A stretch of DNA of 64,000 nt from Rhizobium brockwellii (GCF_000769405.2 NZ_CP053443.1:62001-126000), one strand, 5' to 3'. Positions 38,785 to 47,193 are shown, numbered from the stretch's first letter. Numbers and translations: made by a program. The notes: generated from the sequence alone by a model not told the origin.

Positions 38785-39417
38785 TCACGCCGCCTGAAGC
38801 TCGGCAGCAAGCCGGTCAAAGCCGCCGAACAAGGCATCGCTGCGCAGCACGCGGCGCTTATCGCCCTCGCCAATGAAAAGCGCGGGGACACCATCCACCC
38901 GGAATGCATCCATGAGTTGGCGGGACTTCCCGATCCTGTTGCTGTAGGCGTCGAGCAGAGCCTCGTCCGGAGCCCGGACACGAGCGGCGGCATCGGAAAA
39001 CCCGGCCTGATCCAGAACATCGGCCACGACAGCGATCTCCGAGGTGTTTCGGCCGTCAACGTAGCGAGCGCTTTGAAGTGCCGTCAGAGCATCGCGTTCC
39101 CTGTCGAGTTGTATCATACCGACGGCAATGATCCCGAGCGTCGCAGGGGCCGAGTCGAACATGCCGTCTGCGCCTCCGAGAACCTGATCGCGATAGAGCT
39201 GGCTGAAGACCTGTCCCGTGAGGCGGTTGATCCGCTGGTCATTATGCCAGGCATAGGCTGCGAAACGTTCATCCAGCGAACGGGCGCCTTCGCCCGCGAA
39301 GAGCCCGCTCGGCGCAAGCTCGACGGTGAGATTGTCGAGCATGGCCAGTTTGTCGAGCGCGGGCGCCGCACCGTAACACCAGCCGCAAAGCGGATCGTAG
39401 AGATAGGTAAGATGCAT
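38785..39417 (-). CDS. DsbA-family thiol-disulfide oxidoreductase (FrnE-like)
   Basis: 210 residues with a thioredoxin fold. The CGWC active site is at residues 11-14 (YDPLCGWCYG), followed by the inserted helical domain typical of DsbA/FrnE proteins and a cis-Pro region VDGVPALFIG. There is no signal peptide, so it acts in the cytoplasm, like FrnE and 2-hydroxychromene-isomerase relatives. AAGGATGG lies ahead of the ATG. It is divergent from a LysR regulator 114 bp away, which probably controls it, and is followed by the MBL-fold gene after 123 bp. Confidence 0.88.
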   Translation of the reverse strand: MHLTYLYDPLCGWCYGAAPALDKLAMLDNLTVELAPSGLFAGEGARSLDERFAAYAWHNDQRINRLTGQVFSQLYRDQVLGGADGMFDSAPATLGIIAVGMIQLDRERDALTALQSARYVDGRNTSEIAVVADVLDQAGFSDAAARVRAPDEALLDAYSNRIGKSRQLMDAFRVDGVPALFIGEGDKRRVLRSDALFGGFDRLAAELQAA

Positions 39418-39531
39418 ATCGGACCATCCTTGAAGCGATGGACAACAGATAGTGCACTTCTATTGAGTGATAAATATCGTTAAATGTGACAGAATGTATG
39501 TTAAAAACTTACAATCAAATGGAAGAAGGCT

Positions 39532-40425
39532 ATGGAGGCAGTCAACCTCAATCGGCTGGCCTATTTTGCAGCCGTCGTCGATACCGGCTCGTTCACGAAA
39601 GCTGCCGAGCGCCTCGCGATCACAAAGACGGTCGTCAGCCAGCAGGTTGCGCGGCTGGAAGCTGAGTTGAAAACCAGCTTGCTGCTTCGGACAACACGAC
39701 GCGTCGAGCCGACTGAGGCCGGCAAGCTTCTCTACGCGAGCTGCGTCATGATCTTCCGCGAAGCCGGGGACGCTGTCGATGAAATCACCCGCGCAAATGC
39801 CGAGCCGACCGGCATGCTGCGCATTGCTGCGCCCAATGATTATGGTGCGAGCACGATCGCTCCGATTGCTGCGGCCTTTATCCGGAAGTACCCCGCTTGC
39901 AGGGTCGAGCTTCTGCTCGCCGATACGAAGATGGATCTGCTCGCCAATCAGATCGACCTGTCGATCCGCGTTGGATGGCTCGATGACTCCAGTCACCAAG
40001 CGAGACGGATCGGTTCGTTCCGGCAGTTTCTTGTGGCGTCCCCCAGCTTCTTCGCCACGCTCAGTTTGAACAGTCCAGAGGATGCGGCGGGCCAGCCGTT
40101 TATCGCCAACCTGGCCCTCAAGGAGCCGGTGGTCTGGAGGTTTATCCAAGGCGATTTCGACCGGCGAACCGTGCGGATGCAACAGAGCCTCATGAGTAAT
40201 TCGACGCCTGCGGTTCTCGCGGCCACGCTTGCGGGGGCAGGCATATCCGTCCTGCCGGACTTTCTGGCTGGAGAGCATATAGAGGCTGGCCGACTGATAA
40301 GATTGTTGCCGGACTGGAGCCTGCCGGCCGGAGGAATTTATGTCGTCTATCCGGCAGCTCGGTTCCGCACACCCAAAGTCACGGCTTTTGTCGCAATGCT
40401 TACGGGCGGTCGCTCGCCCGACTAG
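39532..40425 (+). CDS. LysR-family transcriptional regulator
   Basis: 297 residues. The N-terminal winged helix-turn-helix (NRLAYFAAVVDTGSFTKAAE, then KTVVSQQVARLEAEL) is followed by a periplasmic-binding-protein-like effector domain starting near residue 90. GAAGAAGG precedes the ATG. The divergent layout with the DsbA-family gene across a 114-bp AT-rich gap is the classical arrangement of a LysR regulator and its target. The effector is unknown, although thiol or electrophile stress would fit the target. Confidence 0.93.
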   Translation: MEAVNLNRLAYFAAVVDTGSFTKAAERLAITKTVVSQQVARLEAELKTSLLLRTTRRVEPTEAGKLLYASCVMIFREAGDAVDEITRANAEPTGMLRIAAPNDYGASTIAPIAAAFIRKYPACRVELLLADTKMDLLANQIDLSIRVGWLDDSSHQARRIGSFRQFLVASPSFFATLSLNSPEDAAGQPFIANLALKEPVVWRFIQGDFDRRTVRMQQSLMSNSTPAVLAATLAGAGISVLPDFLAGEHIEAGRLIRLLPDWSLPAGGIYVVYPAARFRTPKVTAFVAMLTGGRSPD

Positions 40426-40437
40426 GCTGCGCCATCA

Positions 40438-40456
40438 CGGAGCCTGATATGCTCCG
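40438..40456 (+). terminator. Short hairpin after LysR gene
   Basis: CGGAGC/GCTCCG six-base arms with a 7-nt loop, 13 nt after the stop codon. Weak, with no T-run. Confidence 0.3.
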
Positions 40457-40595
40457 AAACAGCCTTACGGTGCCGGGGAATTGGTATGCCGCCGCAGGGC
40501 TTTGCAAAAGAAACTCCGACGCCATATTCTCGCCTTGACGGCGCCCCTTCCCGAAGTTCATTCAAGCGCTATGGTGTAGGAAAACAAGGGCGAGC

Positions 40596-40862
40596 ATGGG
40601 ACAAGATACAAGCTACCTTCTAGAACGGATGACGATTGTCGGTGATCTGGAGGTTGCCTCCTTCGTTCCCTGGATCCGGCGCCATGCTGCCAAGCTTGGG
40701 CTCTCGCACACCATATCTCACACGAGTTCCATGCGGATCGAACTTGAGGTTGCCGGGCCAGAGGAGTTGATCGACATGATGGAGATGGGATGCTCTCTCG
40801 GGCCCATCGACGTGTGGGTCGAGAGGATAGATCGAACGGCGATCAGCGGCGAAAGGACCTAG
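40596..40862 (+). CDS. Small acylphosphatase-like protein lacking catalytic residues
   Basis: 88 residues, from an ATG preceded by AAGGGCGAGC. The order of segments resembles the ferredoxin-like fold of acylphosphatase: a first beta strand, a helix FVPWIRRHAAKLGLSH, strand MRIELEVAG, helix EELIDMMEMGCSLGP and last strand VWVERIDRTAI. The catalytic loop G-x-V-Q-G-V-x-F-R is not kept: the Arg position reads Val (SFVPW), and the Asn of the second strand is replaced by His or Thr. So the fold is plausible but the enzyme activity is not expected. It stands alone, with no obvious operon partner. Confidence 0.55.
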   Translation: MGQDTSYLLERMTIVGDLEVASFVPWIRRHAAKLGLSHTISHTSSMRIELEVAGPEELIDMMEMGCSLGPIDVWVERIDRTAISGERT

Positions 40863-40927
40863 TCCGGGCTCTCGCGTATTTCACCGTGCATATTATTTAC
40901 TCAATGTTGCCAATGCGAAATAATTAT

Positions 40928-40946
40928 GCAAACCTGATAAGGTTGC
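40928..40946. promoter_or_regulatory. Imperfect inverted repeat upstream of Rieske operon
   Basis: GCAAACCT-GATA-AGGTTGC at 40928-40946, with one unpaired base, 71 bp upstream of the first gene of the oxygenase/deaminase/transporter operon, inside an AT-rich 154-bp gap. It may be an operator or part of the promoter. No sigma-54 consensus is present here, unlike upstream of the two later nitrogen operons. Confidence 0.35.
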
Positions 40947-41016
40947 GGCGGAATTGCCTCGGCGCCGATGCGGGACTTGATCGGCAAGCATTTGGTTTTG
41001 TTTGGGAATTCTACTC

Positions 41017-41667
41017 ATGCCTTCCGATACGACGGGCTTTTGGACGCCAGTCGCCCTTTCCCGGGATTTGCCGGCCGGAACCGTCATGCCGGCACGGACG
41101 GCAGCCGGATCCATTGCCCTGTGGCGCAGCGCTTCGGGGCGCATATCGGCATCGGCGGATCGCTGTCCGCACCGTGGCATGCGCTTGTCTCACGGCTTCG
41201 TGCGTGGCGAGGCGCTTTCTTGTATTTATCACGGCTGGAGCTATGGCCAGGCCGGAAACTGTCTTCGCATTCCGGCCCATCCGGGGCTGACGCCGCCGGA
41301 AACCATCCGCGTCGCCACCCATGACGTCGAGGAAGCGGACAGCGTGATCTGGGTGGCGGTGGGCACGCCCGCATCGAAGCCGCCGGGGCTTGAGGGCCTT
41401 GTTCCCCTGCGCTCCCTGACGGCGTTCGCCGGTATCGCGGCGATCGAGGCGGCGGCCGGTGCCAAGGCGAGCCCTGACGGTCTTGTCGAAATCGACGCAT
41501 CCACCGGGGCCGTCTGTCTGCTATTATCCGCTTGGGAAGACGGACAGACGTTGATCCATGTGCTGCTGAAGGGTGACACCGGCCCCGCGGCGGGTATCGG
41601 CGCTTCACGCGCCGTCGAGAGCCTGCGCCGCCGGGCTGAGGGTCTTCAGAGGGAGATCGCGCAATGA
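41017..41667 (+). CDS. Free-standing Rieske [2Fe-2S] protein, NdmD-N-terminal-like partner of a split oxygenase
   Basis: 216 residues. The N-terminal ~115 residues form a Rieske domain with both cluster motifs, C-P-H (Cys50, His52) and C-I-Y-H-G-W (Cys69, His72), so a [2Fe-2S] centre is expected. The remaining ~100 residues contain no oxygenase catalytic motif and are unrecognised. The next gene encodes a Rieske-oxygenase catalytic domain that lacks these motifs, so this protein most likely delivers electrons to it. In Pseudomonas caffeine degraders an extra Rieske domain at the N-terminus of the reductase NdmD does this for NdmC. The start at 41017 is the first ATG; a TTG at 41002 is in frame. 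The stop overlaps the next start (ATGA). Confidence 0.85.
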   Translation: MPSDTTGFWTPVALSRDLPAGTVMPARTAAGSIALWRSASGRISASADRCPHRGMRLSHGFVRGEALSCIYHGWSYGQAGNCLRIPAHPGLTPPETIRVATHDVEEADSVIWVAVGTPASKPPGLEGLVPLRSLTAFAGIAAIEAAAGAKASPDGLVEIDASTGAVCLLLSAWEDGQTLIHVLLKGDTGPAAGIGASRAVESLRRRAEGLQREIAQ

Positions 41668-42509
41668 CCATGCAGGCGATGATCGATGAATGGTATCCGG
41701 TCGGGCTTTTCAGCCAGCTCGACAGCGCCGGCCGCAAGACGGCGCTGATGGGCGAGCCGATTAAAGTGGCTTGCGATGCCGATGGCAATGCGAAGGTGAC
41801 GCGCGGCGATGGCCGCGTTCTGCCGGTGCGCGTTCGTTACGGTCATGTCTGGTCCTCCCTCGGCGAGCCGCAGAAGGAACTTTTCCCCATTCCCGAGGCT
41901 GACCAGCCCGGTCGCCGCTTCGTCGATGTCGGCGTGGTGCGCGTGCGCTGCTCGCCGCTCCGCGCCGTCGAGAACTTCCTCGACATCGCCCATTTCCCCT
42001 TCGTCCACACAGATATTCTCGGCGCGGAGCCGCACACCGAGGTCCAGAACTACAAGGTCGAGATCCGCGAGGAAGAAGACGAGGTCTGGGCAACGCAGGT
42101 GAAATTCTACCAGCCGCAGGCCGCCAAGTCTGCAAGCGGGGGGATCACGACGGAATACATGTACCGCGTGCCGGCACCCACCTGCTCCGTGCTTTACAAG
42201 ACCTGCCCGCCGCGCCCGAGCGAATGGGATGTCATCACGCTCTTCGTGCAGCCGCTGGCCGAGGACCTCTGCGACGTCTGGCCATGGATGGCGCTCTTCG
42301 ACGACGAGACCGCGATGACCGACCTCATTCACTTCCAGCAGACGATCTTTCTGCAGGACCGTTCGATCCTCGAAAACCAGATCCCACGGCTGTTGCCGCT
42401 CGACCCCGGCATGGAAATCCCGACGCGGGCCGATCTGACATCGATCGCTTACCGGCGCTGGCTGAAGCGTCACAATTATACCTACGGCGCACAGCTGGTG
42501 GCGCAATGA
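41664..42509 (+). CDS. Rieske-oxygenase catalytic subunit without its Rieske domain (NdmC-like)
   Basis: 281 residues. The mononuclear-iron site is intact: ENFLDIAHFPFVHTDILG supplies Asp107, His110 and His115, and FLQDRSILENQ supplies Asp232. The N-terminal ~70 residues keep the edges of a Rieske domain (EWYPVGLFSQL and RYGHVWSSLGEP), but the segment that should carry C-x-H and C-x-x-H is missing. The best-fitting known relative is NdmC of the NdmCDE 7-methylxanthine N7-demethylase, which also lacks its cluster and relies on a Rieske domain in NdmD; the segments TDILGAEPHTEV and RADLTSIAYRRWL match my memory of NdmC. Predicted role: oxidative N-demethylation, releasing formaldehyde, of a purine-like ring. 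Coupled at both ends by ATGA overlaps. Confidence 0.86.
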   Translation: MTMQAMIDEWYPVGLFSQLDSAGRKTALMGEPIKVACDADGNAKVTRGDGRVLPVRVRYGHVWSSLGEPQKELFPIPEADQPGRRFVDVGVVRVRCSPLRAVENFLDIAHFPFVHTDILGAEPHTEVQNYKVEIREEEDEVWATQVKFYQPQAAKSASGGITTEYMYRVPAPTCSVLYKTCPPRPSEWDVITLFVQPLAEDLCDVWPWMALFDDETAMTDLIHFQQTIFLQDRSILENQIPRLLPLDPGMEIPTRADLTSIAYRRWLKRHNYTYGAQLVAQ

Positions 42510-43165
42510 AGCTCTACGACTACATTCTCTCGCCCAGTTGCTACAAGGTGCGCCTGATGGCGGCGCTGATCGGCGTGAAGCTTGACCTGCGCCCGGTGGA
42601 TTTCCATCCCGGCGCCGAGCATCGCGGCGCCGAGCTGCTTGCGCTCAACCCGGCAGGCTCCATTCCGATCCTGGAGGATGGCAATCTGATCCTGACCGAA
42701 TCGTCGGCGATCCTCGTCTATCTCGCCGCCAAGGCAGCACCCGAATGGCTCGGCAGCGGTAAGGCCGAGGAAGCGGCGCGGGTGCAGCAATGGCTGTCCT
42801 TCTCCGGCCGGCTGACGGCAAGCCTCGGCGGTGCACGGCTCCATGAAATGCTGTTGCGGCCGGGCGATATCGGCGCGCTGCAGGCCCACGGCATCGCCGC
42901 TCTTCGTGAGCTTGAAGCCGGGCTTGTCGAGCAAGGCCTTCGCGGCATGCGTTTCCTCGCCGCCGACCGGCCGACAATTGCTGACATCGCCTGCTTTCCC
43001 TATGTGGCGCTGGCGCCCGATGGCGGCGTCACGCTGGATGCTTATCCCGCGATCCGGCTCTGGTCCCGGGCACTCCGCGCACTCGACAAGTTTATCGAGA
43101 TGCCAGGTATTCACCGGCTGCACGAGTTGAAGCCCGAACCCCAGATCGAACCGGGCGAGGCGTGA
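42506..43165 (+). CDS. Glutathione S-transferase-like protein (NdmE-like)
   Basis: 219 residues. Thioredoxin-like N-terminal domain (LYDYILSPSCYKVRLMAA, then NPAGSIPILEDGNLILTESS with the cis-Pro and the SNAIL-type glutathione contact replaced by TESSAI) and an all-helical C-terminal domain with RPTIADIACFPYV. Placed directly after the NdmC-like gene with an ATGA overlap. In the caffeine pathway the GST-like NdmE is a structural part of the NdmCDE complex rather than a conjugating enzyme, and the gene adjacency here suggests the same. A separate glutathione-dependent step, for example trapping of formaldehyde, is the alternative. Confidence 0.86.
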   Translation: MKLYDYILSPSCYKVRLMAALIGVKLDLRPVDFHPGAEHRGAELLALNPAGSIPILEDGNLILTESSAILVYLAAKAAPEWLGSGKAEEAARVQQWLSFSGRLTASLGGARLHEMLLRPGDIGALQAHGIAALRELEAGLVEQGLRGMRFLAADRPTIADIACFPYVALAPDGGVTLDAYPAIRLWSRALRALDKFIEMPGIHRLHELKPEPQIEPGEA

Positions 43166-43166
43166 G

Positions 43167-44546
43167 ATGGCTGGTTATCTCCTGAAGAACTGCGCAGCCG
43201 TGATCGTCGACGAGGGCAAGGGGCAGGTCGTTCACCGCAATGTCGATCTCCTGACCAACGGTCCTGCGATCCTGGCGATCGGCGAAAATCTGGGGGCGGA
43301 CGCGCTGCCTGTTGGCATAACCATTCAGGATGCTTCTGGCTGGTTCGTCTATCCGGGTCTCGTCAACACCCATCATCACTTCTTCCAGTGCTTCGTGCGC
43401 AACCGCGCCGACCTCGACTGGACGAAGCTTTCGGTCATCGAGTGGCTGGACCGCATCTACCCGATCTTTTCGCAGCTCAACGAGGAGTGCTTTTACCACT
43501 CCTCCATCACGGCGATGGCCGAGATGATCAAGCACGGCTGCACCACGGCCTTCGACCACCAGTACAATTTCCCCCGGCACGCCGGGAAGCGGCTGATCGA
43601 CCGTCAGTTCGAAGCGGCCGATCTGCTCGGCATGCGCTTCCATGCCGGCCGGGGCGGCAACACCCTGCCGAAGTCGGAAGGCTCGACCATCCCCGACGAG
43701 ATGCTGGAAACGACCGACGAGTTCATTGCCGACTGCGCCCGGCTGATCGAGACCTACCACGATACCAGCCCCTTCAGCATGCGCCAGGTCGTGGTCGCGC
43801 CCTGCCAGCCGGTGAACTGCTACCGAGAGACCTTCGTGGAATCGGTGGCGCTGGCGCGCGATCGCGGCGTCATGATGCATACTCATGTCGGCGAAGGCGA
43901 AAGCCCGGTCATTCAGGCTCGCCATGGCGTGCGCACGGTCCACTATCTGGAAGAACTTGGCTTTGCCGGGCCCGACGCCTTCTATGCCCATTGCTGGGAA
44001 CTCACCCACGACGAACTCAGGAAGATGGCCGCCAGCGGCACCGGCGTCGCGCATTGCCCGGAACCGGTCTATCTGGTCGGCGCTGAGGTCACCGACATTC
44101 CCGCCATGGCCGCCTTCGGCCTGCGCATCGGCCTCGGCTGCGACGGCGCTGCCTCCAACGACAATTCCAACCTGATGCACTGCCTGCACTCCGCCTACAT
44201 GCTGCAGTGCCTTGTCGCCTCCGGCCGCGCCCATCCCGTGCCGCCGCCGGTCGATTTCCTCGGCTACGGCACGTCAGGGGGAGCCAGCCTGCTCGGCCGG
44301 CGTGATATCGGCCGGCTGGCGCCCGGCATGGCCGCCGACCTGTTTGCGATCGACACCCGCCGCATGGACTATGTCGGCACGCGGCACGATCCGCTGAGCC
44401 TGATTGCCCGCGTCGGCATCGGTATGGCGACCGATATGACCATGATCAATGGCCGCATCGTCTGGCAGAAGGGCGAATTCCCCGGTCTCGACGAGGCCAA
44501 GCTGTCAGCCGATGCCGAGGCCGCACTATCCGCCGTGGAATTTTAA
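43167..44546 (+). CDS. Amidohydrolase of the 8-oxoguanine deaminase / hydroxytriazine hydrolase clade
   Basis: 459 residues of subtype III amidohydrolase fold. Metal ligands are visible in LVNTHHHFFQ (His69 and His71), HTHVGEG and AHCWELTHDEL, and the catalytic Asp lies in LGCDGAASNDNSNL. The segment IEWLDRIYPIF matches 8-oxoguanine deaminases, which convert 8-oxoguanine to uric acid; AtzB/TrzN-type triazine hydrolases belong to the same clade. The start lies one base after the GST-like stop. The neighbouring oxygenase and nucleobase transporter favour an aminated purine as substrate. The cyanuric acid genes 16 kb away keep an aminotriazine substrate open. Confidence 0.86.
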   Translation: MAGYLLKNCAAVIVDEGKGQVVHRNVDLLTNGPAILAIGENLGADALPVGITIQDASGWFVYPGLVNTHHHFFQCFVRNRADLDWTKLSVIEWLDRIYPIFSQLNEECFYHSSITAMAEMIKHGCTTAFDHQYNFPRHAGKRLIDRQFEAADLLGMRFHAGRGGNTLPKSEGSTIPDEMLETTDEFIADCARLIETYHDTSPFSMRQVVVAPCQPVNCYRETFVESVALARDRGVMMHTHVGEGESPVIQARHGVRTVHYLEELGFAGPDAFYAHCWELTHDELRKMAASGTGVAHCPEPVYLVGAEVTDIPAMAAFGLRIGLGCDGAASNDNSNLMHCLHSAYMLQCLVASGRAHPVPPPVDFLGYGTSGGASLLGRRDIGRLAPGMAADLFAIDTRRMDYVGTRHDPLSLIARVGIGMATDMTMINGRIVWQKGEFPGLDEAKLSADAEAALSAVEF

Positions 44547-44572
44547 AAAAACCAAAAGAGGGAACTGAGAAC

Positions 44573-45670
44573 ATGACCAAACTGACCCGCAGAAACCTGA
44601 TGACGGCCGCTGCCGCCACCGGCCTTGCCGGCGTGCTCGGCAGCCGCCTTGCTTTGGCCGCCGACGAACCGCTCGGCATCACGCTCGTCGTCCCGTCGCC
44701 GATCGGCGACGTCGGCTGGGGGCATGCACTTGCCGCCGGTCTCGAGCCGATCAAGGCCGCTTACGGTGACAAGGTGAAGGTCACCGTGCTCGAGAATATC
44801 GCGGAAGGCCCGGACGCCGACCGCATCATGAACAAGACCGTCGCCGACGGAAACAAGTTCCTGGTCGCCGGCTCTTTCGGCTATCAGAACGGCGCCCTGC
44901 AGATCGCCCGCCGCGATCCGAGCGTCACGGTTTTGCACGCCTCCGGCTTCCAGGTCGCTCCGAACTTCTCGCCGTTCGCCGCCAAGTATTTCCAAGGCAC
45001 ATATCTGCTCGGCATGGCTGCCGCAGCACTTTCCAAGACCGGCAAGCTCGGCTCTGTGTCGGCCTTCGCCATTCCCGAACTCATCACGTCCATCAACGCC
45101 TTCACCCTCGGCGCCCAGGCCGTCAAGCCGGATATCGAGGTCTCGGTCGTCTGGGTGAACTCCTGGTTCGACCCGGCCAAGGAGCAGGAGGCCGCCAAAG
45201 CCCTGATCGCGCAGAAGTGCGACGTGATCTTCTCCAACGCCCAGGACACGCCGTCCGTCATCTCGGCCTGCGAGGAAGCCGGCGTCTACGCCTTCAACCT
45301 CAACTCCTCGATGAAGAAATACGCACCGAAAACCTATCTCGGATGCATCTCGACAGACTGGTCGCCGTTCTTCAAGGCATCGGTCGACGCCCATCTCGCC
45401 GGCACGTTTAAGGGCGCCAATGCGTTCCTCGGCGTCGCCGACAAGGTCGTCGAAGTGGTCGACTGGAACCCGGATGTTCCGGCTGACGTGATGACCAAGA
45501 TCAAGGAGATCGAGGCAAAGATCGCCGACGGCAGCTTCTCGCCCTTCACCGGGTCGATCACCAAGGCCGACGGCAGCGAAGGTGTCGCATCTGGCGCAAC
45601 CATGGCCGACGCCGAGATCATCGCCATGAATTGGCACGTCAAGGGCGTGTCCACGCCGCTGCCGAAATAA
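44573..45670 (+). CDS. BMP-family ABC transporter substrate-binding protein (purine-type), first system
   Basis: 365 residues. N-terminal twin-arginine signal (TRRNLMTAAAATGLAG), then a BMP/Med-like binding domain: GDVGWGHALAAGLEPIKAAYG, VAGSFGYQNGALQIARRDP and YFQGTYLLGMAAAALSKTG are typical of nucleoside/purine receptors of this family. In the periplasm it would bind the substrate processed by the upstream oxygenase and deaminase. It starts 26 nt after the deaminase stop with GAGGGAAC upstream and leads a complete transporter: binding protein, double ATPase and two permeases. Confidence 0.92.
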   Translation: MTKLTRRNLMTAAAATGLAGVLGSRLALAADEPLGITLVVPSPIGDVGWGHALAAGLEPIKAAYGDKVKVTVLENIAEGPDADRIMNKTVADGNKFLVAGSFGYQNGALQIARRDPSVTVLHASGFQVAPNFSPFAAKYFQGTYLLGMAAAALSKTGKLGSVSAFAIPELITSINAFTLGAQAVKPDIEVSVVWVNSWFDPAKEQEAAKALIAQKCDVIFSNAQDTPSVISACEEAGVYAFNLNSSMKKYAPKTYLGCISTDWSPFFKASVDAHLAGTFKGANAFLGVADKVVEVVDWNPDVPADVMTKIKEIEAKIADGSFSPFTGSITKADGSEGVASGATMADAEIIAMNWHVKGVSTPLPK

Positions 45671-45673
45671 GTC

Positions 45674-47191
45674 ATGACGACCCCGCTCCTGTCGCTGCGC
45701 GGCATTTCGAAGAGTTACGGTCAGATCCACGCCAATCAGGCGATCGATCTGGACGTGGCGCCGCAATCGATCCATGCGATCCTCGGCGAAAACGGGGCGG
45801 GAAAATCGACGCTGATGAAGCTGATCTACGGCGTCGAGCAACCGGACGACGGGGATGTCGTCTGGGAAGGAAAACCGTTGCGCCTCGCCTCCCCTGCCGA
45901 GGCGAGGCGCAACGGCATCGGCATGGTCTTCCAGCACTTTTCGCTGTTCGAGACCCTGACCGTCCTGGAGAATATTCGGCTGGTCGTGCCGGGCCGCAAG
46001 GCTGAGCTCAAGGAACGCATTCGGACGCTTGGACGGGAATTCGGCCTCGAAGTCGATCCGCTCGCCCATGTGCATGCGCTGTCCGTCGGCGAGCGGCAAC
46101 GGGTGGAGATCATCCGAAGCCTGATGACCAATCCGAAGCTGCTGATCCTCGACGAGCCCACCTCCGTCCTGCCGCCGCAACTGGTGGAGAAGCTCTTCGA
46201 CACGCTGCGACGGCTGCGCGACGGCGGCGTTTCCATCCTGTTGATCTCCCACAAGCTCGAGGAAATCCGGGCGATCTGTGACCGGGCGACGATCCTTCGC
46301 GGCGGACGGGTGACCGGGGATGTCGACCCGCGCGAACATGATGCCCATGACCTTGCCCGCATGATGATCGGCCGCGATATGCCCGCCCCCATCTCGGCGT
46401 TGCCGCTGTCTGGCGGGGAAAAGCGGCTGGAGATCATCGGGTTGGATTATCAGCCCGACGATCCATTCGCGGTGCCGCTCGCCGGCATCAGCCTTGAAGT
46501 GCGTGCCGGCGAAATCCTCGGGATCGCCGGTATTTCGGGCAACGGCCAAAGCGAGCTTGCCGCATTGATTTCAGGCGAGACGGTGCTGGGGCGCGACCAA
46601 CGCGACCGGATCTACATGATGGGGATCGACGTCGGCAGGCTCGATGCCGCTGCACGGCGGACGCTCGGATTTGCCTTCGTTCCGGAAGACCGGCTCGGAC
46701 GCGGCGCCGTACCCGAAATGTCGCTCGCCCTCAACAGCCTGCTGACGGCCCATCCGCTCAAGCTTTTGCGGCACGGTCTTGTCGACAGGGCGCGGGCGTT
46801 GGCGTTCACCAAGGATTGCATCCGTCAGTATGATGTCCGCACGCCAGGCCCGGATGCGGAAGCCGGCACTCTATCGGGCGGCAACCTGCAGAAGTTCATC
46901 GTTGGCCGCGAAATCATGCTGTCTCCCAAATTGCTTTTCGTGGCGCAGCCGACCTGGGGCGTGGATATCGGCGCCGCATCCGCCATCCGCAGCCGTCTGG
47001 TCGCCTTGCGCAATCAGGGCATGGCGATCCTCGTCATTTCCGAGGAGCTGGAAGAACTGTTCGAGCTCTGCGATTCCATCCAGGTGCTGCATCACGGCCG
47101 GCTCAGCCCGCCGCTCGCGACGCGGGACACGAAGCCCGAGGAGATCGGCCGATACATGATCGGGGCACAAGCCTCGCACGAGAAAGTCTAG
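45674..47191 (+). CDS. BMP-type nucleobase ABC transporter, double ATPase
   Basis: 505 residues with two fused nucleotide-binding domains. The first has Walker A GENGAGKST, signature LSVGERQRVE and Walker B LLILDEPTSVL. The second has a degenerate Walker A (GISGNGQSE) and signature LSGGNLQKF, as usual for RbsA/YufO-type sugar and nucleoside importers. It energises the two permeases encoded next. The stop TAG shares its last base with a possible GTG, but the permease ATG at 47194 is preferred. Confidence 0.94.
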   Translation: MTTPLLSLRGISKSYGQIHANQAIDLDVAPQSIHAILGENGAGKSTLMKLIYGVEQPDDGDVVWEGKPLRLASPAEARRNGIGMVFQHFSLFETLTVLENIRLVVPGRKAELKERIRTLGREFGLEVDPLAHVHALSVGERQRVEIIRSLMTNPKLLILDEPTSVLPPQLVEKLFDTLRRLRDGGVSILLISHKLEEIRAICDRATILRGGRVTGDVDPREHDAHDLARMMIGRDMPAPISALPLSGGEKRLEIIGLDYQPDDPFAVPLAGISLEVRAGEILGIAGISGNGQSELAALISGETVLGRDQRDRIYMMGIDVGRLDAAARRTLGFAFVPEDRLGRGAVPEMSLALNSLLTAHPLKLLRHGLVDRARALAFTKDCIRQYDVRTPGPDAEAGTLSGGNLQKFIVGREIMLSPKLLFVAQPTWGVDIGAASAIRSRLVALRNQGMAILVISEELEELFELCDSIQVLHHGRLSPPLATRDTKPEEIGRYMIGAQASHEKV

Positions 47192-47193
47192 TG

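Noticed and set aside
40863..41016. Sigma-54 promoter for the oxygenase/deaminase operon
   Set aside because: No TGGCAC-N5-TTGC pattern was found in this gap; GTTGCGGCGGAATTGC looks similar at first but lacks the -24 element.
44543..46549. 668-codon minus-strand frame opposite the BMP binding protein and ATPase
   Set aside because: Antisense shadow of two well-supported genes, rich in His/Asp/Arg, with no recognisable domain.
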